Below, piece after piece: positions 58,902-64,000 of a stretch of DNA of 64,000 nt (its first letter is position 1; every line of letters begins with the position of its first letter). Origin of the DNA: Crocinitomicaceae bacterium (GTDB lineage Bacteria; Bacteroidota; Bacteroidia; Flavobacteriales_G; Salibacteraceae); NCBI GenBank assembly GCA_002713215.1, contig PAVO01000004.1, positions 1-64,000 on the forward strand. The letters run 5' to 3'. The notes beneath the pieces were generated by a model. That model saw only the letters and a list, made by a program, of their open reading frames with translations. It searched no databases and was not told the DNA's origin. The translations under genes were made by a program, and so were the position numbers.

Positions 58902-60560
58902 TCATTCGACTTTCCAAGATTCTTTAGAATAAAGTCTCACGAGTACCGGGCGCATTAGGGAATTAACTTCCAATGTTTCGTCGTCGATAATTTCGTTTTT
59001 GCCGAATAGAAAGCTCGCTTTGGCTAACTCATCGGTGAAGTATTGCGTATCAGTGTGCAAGCCTTCGAATTTCTTAGGTGTCTTGCCAGCGAGCCACCAT
59101 CCCCATTCCCCAAAAGAGGGAATATTTTGACGGTAAGGGGTTGCATAGTAGCCCGCTGCTCGCATGGTTTTACCAATCGTTGCAAACACTTTTGGCGCGT
59201 GAAACGGAGAGGTTGACTGTGACACAATCACGCCGTCGTCATTCAATAGGGCATTTAGGCGGTTGTAGAACTGCAACGTGTACATCTTGTTGATAGCAAG
59301 GTTGTACGGATCAGGTAAGTCGATGACGATTATATCATATCGAGGTGGTACCTGATTTTGGACATAGGCGTTAATGAAATTGTTTGCATCTGTGTAAAAC
59401 ACACGGTGGCCGCCGTCAGAGCGAAAATCACGGAGAGCGCTTCTGACTGCTGCATAATCATTGATATCAATTTCTTTAAAATCGGCAAAAGCATTGTGAT
59501 TAAGTTTAGTCAGGTGCTCCTGGGTCTTTGACCACGTGAACATGTCACGGTCAAGTTCGATTAAGTCAATCTCAATGCCGTCGTACTTCTTTAATTCACG
59601 TGTAGCCATACCATCGCCACCGCCCAGTACCAAAGCGCGCTTGGGAGCCTCTGAGAGCGTGCTGGCAGGAATGTGAATTAGCGCCTCGTGGTAACGCACT
59701 TCATCAATAGATGAAAATTGCGTACTCCCGTTGATGTAAAGGCGGGTATCGTTGTTTATTGGGTTGTGTGTCAGCGTTAAATTCTGGTATGGCGTTTTCT
59801 TACTTGTCACAATTGGATCAGGGTACATCTTCTGATCAACGACCACAGCCCACTCAGGCACCTTGTTAAAACCTACGATTAGTGCGGTTGCTACCAGTAG
59901 CATCCCGAACAACACTTTCTTGCACTGCGAGAATAGGGTTTGGCGACGGAAGTAAGCATACGTCATAGCTGCAACACCGAAGTTCAATGCTGAAAGCACA
60001 AAACCGATTTGAATGATGTTCATGTGCGGCAGCAAGAAGTAAACCCAGATTAAAGCGCCCACGAATGCTCCGACATAGTCAGCCGCAAACACGATAGACA
60101 AGTTATCACTAAGTCGCTTAGTGAAAGTAGAATTCGCTCTGGTGATAAATGGAATCTCGAATCCGACCATAAAACCAATGCTCATGACGAAGAAATAGTA
60201 CACAAGCTGATAGTGTTCTGGGGTATAGCTAAATGCGGCATATACGGCTATTGGGGCGAATGCCGATACCACAGCCAATGCCAATTCTAAGTAAACAAAT
60301 TTGTCGATGATGTTCTTATCTGAAACGAATCGCTGAGCCCAGCCACCGAGACCCATCATGCCCATCATAATGGCAATGGTTAGCGAGAAAGATTCAACTG
60401 ATGAACCGTTTAAATAAGAAGATACTGTTGATAGGACGTATTCAACGACCATACCTGACGCACCAGTCATAAACATTGATAATGTCATTAAGACGATGTA
60501 CCAATTGACTTTACCCGTAACAGGTGGAGCGCTATTGATAGCGGCGGTATTTACCGACAT
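58902..60560 (-). CDS. speE: Membrane-fused spermidine/aminopropyl synthase
   Basis: 552 aa. Residues about 15-240 form seven or so membrane helices. The C-terminal enzyme domain has LVLGGGDGMATRELKKY (AdoMet-type binding), the acidic IDLIELD, then TDANNFI and IVIDLPDP, the catalytic Asp motifs of aminopropyl transferases. Many bacteria carry such membrane-fused SpeE proteins beside SpeD and DUF350 genes. Start at 60560 has AAGGAATTGGCC upstream; an in-frame ATG at 60593 adds 11 residues. First gene of the nine-gene cluster, under operator-like sites. Confidence 0.85.
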   Translation of the reverse strand: MSVNTAAINSAPPVTGKVNWYIVLMTLSMFMTGASGMVVEYVLSTVSSYLNGSSVESFSLTIAIMMGMMGLGGWAQRFVSDKNIIDKFVYLELALAVVSAFAPIAVYAAFSYTPEHYQLVYYFFVMSIGFMVGFEIPFITRANSTFTKRLSDNLSIVFAADYVGAFVGALIWVYFLLPHMNIIQIGFVLSALNFGVAAMTYAYFRRQTLFSQCKKVLFGMLLVATALIVGFNKVPEWAVVVDQKMYPDPIVTSKKTPYQNLTLTHNPINNDTRLYINGSTQFSSIDEVRYHEALIHIPASTLSEAPKRALVLGGGDGMATRELKKYDGIEIDLIELDRDMFTWSKTQEHLTKLNHNAFADFKEIDINDYAAVRSALRDFRSDGGHRVFYTDANNFINAYVQNQVPPRYDIIVIDLPDPYNLAINKMYTLQFYNRLNALLNDDGVIVSQSTSPFHAPKVFATIGKTMRAAGYYATPYRQNIPSFGEWGWWLAGKTPKKFEGLHTDTQYFTDELAKASFLFGKNEIIDDETLEVNSLMRPVLVRLYSKESWKVE

Positions 60561-60658
60561 GGCCAATTCCTTTTGTTTATTCGTTTCATCCATGAAATCC
60601 GCGTGTTAGCGGATGAACAGGTGTATATATTTGATGTGCTTAGAATACCGTAAAATGA

Positions 60659-60704
60659 ACAACATAGTCAACATAATAACATCAAAAAACATCAAAAAAG
60701 TTGT
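60659..60704. promoter_or_regulatory. Operator cluster before the speE cluster
   Basis: Contains ACAACA (60659), ACATCA repeats and ACATCA-AAAA-AGTTGT (60689-60704), all half-site variants. Minus-strand TTGACT, 18 nt, TATTCT (about 60642-60671) is the likely promoter. Confidence 0.6.
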
Positions 60705-60756
60705 TTTTATTCTTCTGTGGCAGGTGGGGAAAGGGATTCAGAGGGAGTGATTTATA

Positions 60757-60772
60757 ACAACACTAATGTTGT
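60757..60772. promoter_or_regulatory. Operator palindrome before the 60832-61293 gene
   Basis: ACAACA-CTAA-TGTTGT, perfect. + strand TTGTAA, 17 nt, TAATCT overlaps its right arm. Confidence 0.8.
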
Positions 60773-60831
60773 AATGCAAGAGATGCTCTGATAATCTGTT
60801 TTGAGAATTCAATATACAAGGAAGTATACTT

Positions 60832-61293
60832 ATGTCTGAAGTGAGTCAGATTGGATTAATGTCCGACATTCAGCAAATGCTGAGCGAAAAGTACCCTCAT
60901 ATTAAGCTAAATACACGCCAGTTCAACACAATCATACAGGTGGCATCCACCCTTGCCGATTCGTTAAATAAACCAACGCAACGATCAGAAGAGGGGATGG
61001 GGATCACCGCATGGTTAGCATCTGATGATGTTGGTCTGAGCAGCAAGTTTATGGCGCACGTTCTTGTTCCCTTACCTGGTGTTCCAGAACACGCACACCC
61101 ATACGACCCTTCTGATTTTCAGCGTTGTCGAAAATTGTTGCTGGCTGTACCAGAGTTGGTTGAGCGTTTACCTAAAATGGCTGAGCAATCTGAGATCTGG
61201 GCGGGATTGATTGAGAATTGGGATCGAATCAGTGATTTGATTGATAGTGGAAAATCCAGAGAAGCCTATGAGGTAATTAAGAGCTTGAGATAA
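60832..61293 (+). CDS. Unknown 153-aa helical protein
   Basis: Helical; notable are SSKFMAHVLVPLPGVPEHAHPYDPSDFQRC (location about residues 65-95), with a His/Pro-rich loop, and a C-terminal leucine-rich helix. Not recognised. AAGGAAG precedes the ATG. It diverges from the speE cluster, with its own operator at 60757; a 13-bp hairpin follows at 61303-61336. Confidence 0.7.
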   Translation: MSEVSQIGLMSDIQQMLSEKYPHIKLNTRQFNTIIQVASTLADSLNKPTQRSEEGMGITAWLASDDVGLSSKFMAHVLVPLPGVPEHAHPYDPSDFQRCRKLLLAVPELVERLPKMAEQSEIWAGLIENWDRISDLIDSGKSREAYEVIKSLR

Positions 61294-61302
61294 GCTGATC
61301 AC

Positions 61303-61336
61303 CCTGTGTATCAAAAATTAATGTTTGATACACAGG
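61303..61336. terminator. Long hairpin between convergent genes
   Basis: 13-bp perfect stem CCTGTGTATCAAA / TTTGATACACAGG, loop of 8 nt; no T-run, so termination is likely but not certain. Confidence 0.6.
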
Positions 61337-61348
61337 TGTGGTAGGGTG

Positions 61349-62359
61349 TTAACCTAAAAGTTCTTTTATAATACCGTCCCAAGTTTCAAAGCTACCTTTA
61401 GATGGTGTAAATAGCGCCTCTGAAGTTAATCGAGAATCCACCAGCTTTGACTCGCTGAATGCTTCCATATCATTGAACTTTATTTTTACGCTTAAAACAG
61501 TCCCAGCATCCTTAAACCCTCGCGGGAATGTCACATAGATAACCGGAGACTTAGCGTCTTTATCATCAATGCCAAGCGAAATTGCCCCAGTAACATGCAC
61601 CGCGCCATCTCCGCTATTCAATACGCCATTCTCATCGGTGATGTAGTTATTTTTTACAACTTCTTTCAAAAGCGGCTTAAGGGAAGCTGTGTGTATGTTG
61701 TTTTGGTGTCGAATAAGATCAATCCATACGTTTTTCGATAATGGATAACGAAAGCCATCATGGTTATCAAAAAGTTCATTTTGGGCGCCTTCGATTTCAT
61801 CCGTCGCATTTTCGTAACTGCTAACCTCCACTTTAACGAGTACAATTTGGTTATCTTCAGGAAAATTATCTATAACACTCTGCCTATCTTTTTCGAATGC
61901 ATTAAATGCATCCACTTCATTTTTGTACCAATCAAAACCAGCGATGCCATAGTGAAGCGCGTTAAACAGGACGACAAAAACTTCAACCCCTTTGTTAATT
62001 ACGTACACAGGTAGTGTGCTGCTGTCTAATAAGCTTCGTTTTAAAATGTAGTCTTCAAATGGCTTTATGCCGTTGAAACCGTATCGGGAAGCGATGCCTT
62101 TGCGGAGTTTGTTCAGCGGTAGATTTAAGTGCTGTGCCAGCGCGATAGTTTCACGGTGGAATTCGTTAACGCTGCTGTACGGAAATGCTTTCATGTATTT
62201 GTCCTCTATCTTGGCCATGCAGACAGTTGCTTCGCTCACCATCAAGGCCGGATATAGGCTCATGATGTTTGTTTGCCATAAAGGTGGCGCCTGAAATCTC
62301 GTTTGCCATTGCGAAGCGGCGGGGGAGTAACCCACATAAGATTTTACGGATACGTCCAA
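61349..62359 (-). CDS. Unknown 336-aa protein with GF-x-F helical motif
   Basis: Residues about 78-103 (LNKLRKGIASRYGFNGIKPF) match the shared helical motif of the 41910-42623 and 13203-14438 products. The middle is alpha/beta (VYVINKGVEVFVVLFNAL). The C-terminal 100 residues look like a beta sheet with VYVTFPRGFKDAGTVLSVKI. No known family. Operator at 62400-62415. Confidence 0.7.
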   Translation of the reverse strand: MDVSVKSYVGYSPAASQWQTRFQAPPLWQTNIMSLYPALMVSEATVCMAKIEDKYMKAFPYSSVNEFHRETIALAQHLNLPLNKLRKGIASRYGFNGIKPFEDYILKRSLLDSSTLPVYVINKGVEVFVVLFNALHYGIAGFDWYKNEVDAFNAFEKDRQSVIDNFPEDNQIVLVKVEVSSYENATDEIEGAQNELFDNHDGFRYPLSKNVWIDLIRHQNNIHTASLKPLLKEVVKNNYITDENGVLNSGDGAVHVTGAISLGIDDKDAKSPVIYVTFPRGFKDAGTVLSVKIKFNDMEAFSESKLVDSRLTSEALFTPSKGSFETWDGIIKELLG

Positions 62360-62399
62360 CTCATGATGGGGTTATCATAACATGAATAATTGAAATAAA

Positions 62400-62415
62400 A
62401 CAACGGAAATGTTGT
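62400..62415. promoter_or_regulatory. Operator before the 61349-62359 gene
   Basis: ACAACG-GAAA-TGTTGT, one change in the left arm. Minus-strand TTGTTT, 17-18 nt, TATGAT follows. Confidence 0.7.
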
Positions 62416-62423
62416 AAAATAAA

Positions 62424-62440
62424 CCCCAGCGCTGCCGGGG
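62424..62440 (-). terminator. Terminator of thyA
   Basis: CCCC-aGC-gct-GCc-GGGG stem with TTTATTTT on the minus strand. Confidence 0.7.
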
Positions 62441-62449
62441 CTTGGTTTA

Positions 62450-63307
62450 TTAAGATGCGAATGGGTACGCTATTGCTTCGTGATGCTTGTAATTTTGAGG
62501 CTTAAAGTCTTTCTTGCTGACCCAAGTCTCAATATCTTCAAGAGATTGAATGTCCGGATTTACCCACAATTGAGGGGCTTCAAATACTTCGCGCTCCATT
62601 TGCATTTCGAACAATTCAAGCTGTGGTCGGTACAGGTGAACATTGACCATATTGTGGTAAGCATAGCCTGGTTTGAAGCCGGTGATTTGCGCCATAAGTC
62701 TAAGTAAAACAAAGGCTTGGATTTGATTCCATACGACACCAAGCGGATAGTCAGCGCTTCTTTGGTATGAGTGAAGATGCAATCTGTCACCATCGATTGA
62801 GAATTGGTGGGTATGCATACATGGGCGCAAACATCCCAAATCGAACTCACCCGGGTTATAAAAGGTTACAATCTCGCCTCGGTCGTCAATTCCACGGCGC
62901 AGGTCGTTGTAGACTTTAAGCAATTGGTCAACAAGGTCGCCGTTTGGCTTCATCCACCCACGGCCTTGAACACCATACACACGACCGAGGTCATCCGTCC
63001 CTTTGCGATTAGGGTTGGCTAACCAGCCAGTTGATTCGTTTGCATTGGCATCCCAAGACTTTACGCCAATTTCACGGAACTGCGCCGCATTGTCATAGCC
63101 TCGTAGGTAGCCAATAATTTCCATGATAGCCATACCAACGTATGTCTGTTTGGTGGTGACGATAGGGCAGATATTCTCACCCACGTCATAGACGTGATTT
63201 GCGTTGATCATGAACAAGCAGTCATGCCCAGTTCGTTCATTGTGTTTCCAGCGTCCACGGCTCAAAAGCTCTTTTCCGGTATCTTCATATTGAGTCAGTA
63301 ATCTCAT
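62450..63307 (-). CDS. thyA: Thymidylate synthase (ThyA-type)
   Basis: 285 aa. Converts dUMP to dTMP with methylene-tetrahydrofolate. Visible motifs: catalytic C163 in LRPCMHTHQF, SYQRSADYPLG (180-190) and N194, the residue that selects dUMP (Asp in dCMP hydroxymethylases). YGVQGRGW (111-118) lies upstream. The residue after the catalytic cysteine is Met rather than the usual His (P-C-H), and the His shifts by one, a form seen in some phage and plasmid enzymes as far as I recall. Monocistronic, with operator at 63373 and its own terminator. Confidence 0.85.
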   Translation of the reverse strand: MRLLTQYEDTGKELLSRGRWKHNERTGHDCLFMINANHVYDVGENICPIVTTKQTYVGMAIMEIIGYLRGYDNAAQFREIGVKSWDANANESTGWLANPNRKGTDDLGRVYGVQGRGWMKPNGDLVDQLLKVYNDLRRGIDDRGEIVTFYNPGEFDLGCLRPCMHTHQFSIDGDRLHLHSYQRSADYPLGVVWNQIQAFVLLRLMAQITGFKPGYAYHNMVNVHLYRPQLELFEMQMEREVFEAPQLWVNPDIQSLEDIETWVSKKDFKPQNYKHHEAIAYPFAS

Positions 63308-63619
63308 ACTTCAGCCAACATCCTTGTCGTTAATGTGAGCAGTGATTCTATCACATTCCAACAACAATATGCACAACATATATGTTGATTTGAGAGCTAA
63401 ATAATGTAATACTAAATGCGCTTGTGAGTTCTTGGCGTTCGGCAGCTCTGAGTTGGCAAGTAGAGGGGCACCTCTGTCGCTGTCCACCGGTATATCCGGC
63501 GTGGTGCGAATGCGAAATCATTTTTTATTTAAAACATATCACTATCATGGTGCAGACCTAGTGCCTGGTGAGTGTAACGGACAGCCACGAACAAATTCAG
63601 GCCGTTGGAGAATTATGCC
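63308..63619. other. 312-bp divergent gap with a structured leader candidate
   Basis: It carries the operator at 63373-63388. About 63420-63610 is GC-rich, with hairpins AGAGG-ggca-CCTCT (about 63461) and CCGG-tatat-CCGG (about 63488), and could be a leader RNA of the next gene. A short frame here has no ribosome site. Confidence 0.4.
63373..63388. promoter_or_regulatory. Operator palindrome before thyA
   Basis: ACAACA-TATA-TGTTGA; one mismatch at the last base. Minus-strand TTGTGC, 18 nt, GATAGA; + strand TTGATT with TAATAC 16 nt on, so it could serve both directions. Confidence 0.65.
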
Positions 63620-64000
63620 ATGACCCAAGTTAAGACTATTCCTTCAATTGAAGAATTAGGTTTCACATCAGAAACCGTCGACGTTATCCGCGAAGTGCTT
63701 CGTGGTGGTATTGCCAACTATCAAGGCAATCCGGTTAAACGTGAAAACAAATTAAACGAATCATTGGCAATCGGTTTTAATGAACCGAACTACGATACGT
63801 TGTCAGCCAAAATCGAGAAGAACGACACTCGTAATGGGAAAACGCCACTGGCGCTGGCCAATGATGGTTTGTGTCCTATTTGTGGCTCTGATCATGTTGA
63901 ATACGATGCGCGTAGTTTTGACGGCGCTCAGCGTTCATCCTGCGATAGCTGCTCTGCCATTTGGATTGAATCTACTGACGGCTCTGATTGGGAAGATGCC
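63620..64000 (+). CDS. Zinc-ribbon protein, truncated by the window end
   Basis: At least 127 aa, open to the last base. Helical N-terminus (SIEELGFTSETVDVIREVLRGG extent, residues 9-30), then a zinc ribbon CPICGSDHVEYD ... SSCDSCSAIW (about residues 89-118). Start at 63620 follows TTGGAGAATTATGCC. Function unknown; the rest lies outside the window. Confidence 0.65.
   Translation, partial: MTQVKTIPSIEELGFTSETVDVIREVLRGGIANYQGNPVKRENKLNESLAIGFNEPNYDTLSAKIEKNDTRNGKTPLALANDGLCPICGSDHVEYDARSFDGAQRSSCDSCSAIWIESTDGSDWEDA

Noticed and set aside
2325-63388. LexA (SOS) boxes as explanation for the palindromes
   Set aside because: The gammaproteobacterial LexA box is CTGT-N8-ACAG; the sites here have ACAACA and TGTTGT arms with a 4-nt spacer.
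2325-63388. ParB parS sites as explanation for the palindromes
   Set aside because: parS copies are usually clustered and have a different core; these sites are dispersed and fixed relative to -35 boxes.
63432-63623. 63-residue frame before the last gene
   Set aside because: No ribosome site; it overlaps the real start at 63620 and covers the structured leader.
1-64000. tRNA and rRNA genes
   Set aside because: No cloverleaf with a TTCGA-type arm and no rRNA-like stretch was found by eye; a tRNAscan run would be decisive.

Overview
The window looks like accessory DNA from a large plasmid (or another non-integrated mobile element) of a marine gammaproteobacterium. Support for this: low-to-moderate GC, I-E-like CRISPR repeats, PEP-CTERM-like surface proteins, a type IV CRISPR-Cas locus (a class found almost entirely on plasmids), and a majority of small genes I cannot name. 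I see no rRNA, tRNA, transposase, phage structural, conjugation or replication-initiator gene. Host and element type are inference; the genus cannot be read from the sequence.

Layout. 0-2 kb: a HicA-like/HTH toxin-antitoxin-like pair and an orphan. 2.3-9.2 kb: a complete type IV-A CRISPR-Cas locus on the + strand (csf1, cas6, dinG, csf3, csf2) followed by a 22-repeat array, with no cas1 or cas2. 9.2-31.5 kb: mostly minus-strand accessory genes, including a GNAT enzyme, a secreted acetoacetate-decarboxylase-like protein, a PEP-CTERM protein, a family of large orphans sharing a short helical motif, a DUF2726-like nuclease, an ADP-ribosylglycohydrolase, a band-7 (SPFH) membrane protein, a DUF2797 protein, a phage-type dCMP-deaminase-like protein and a MazG-like protein. 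31.6-39.4 kb: short + strand operons with an HExxH protein, a Nudix protein and two PEP-CTERM-like proteins. 39.4-41.5 kb: gene-free DNA holding a seven-unit hairpin repeat array. 41.5-53.2 kb: small genes, a SprT-like protein, a possible structured RNA and a K+ channel. 53.4-60.6 kb: a nine-gene minus-strand cluster with a membrane spermidine synthase, AdoMet decarboxylase, TelA, DUF4178-like, lipoprotein and DUF350 genes. 60.8-64 kb: orphans, thymidylate synthase and a truncated zinc-ribbon gene.

The main unifying signal is a 16-bp palindrome, ACAACA-N4-TGTTGT, present at about 27 intergenic places (15 with both arms perfect). In most of them the promoter-proximal arm supplies the -35 hexamer of a TTGTTT-N17/18-TATNNT promoter. 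The site precedes the CRISPR operon, the polyamine/TelA operon, thyA and more than a dozen orphans, so one element-encoded regulator probably controls defence and accessory genes together. Many of the same genes share a GGGGAAACA leader before the start codon.

The best candidates for undescribed biology are: (1) this regulon; (2) the 39.75-40.80 kb repeat array, whose units form covarying hairpins and which ends in a minus-strand terminator; (3) the CRISPR array, whose repeats differ from each other but keep their hairpin by compensatory changes.
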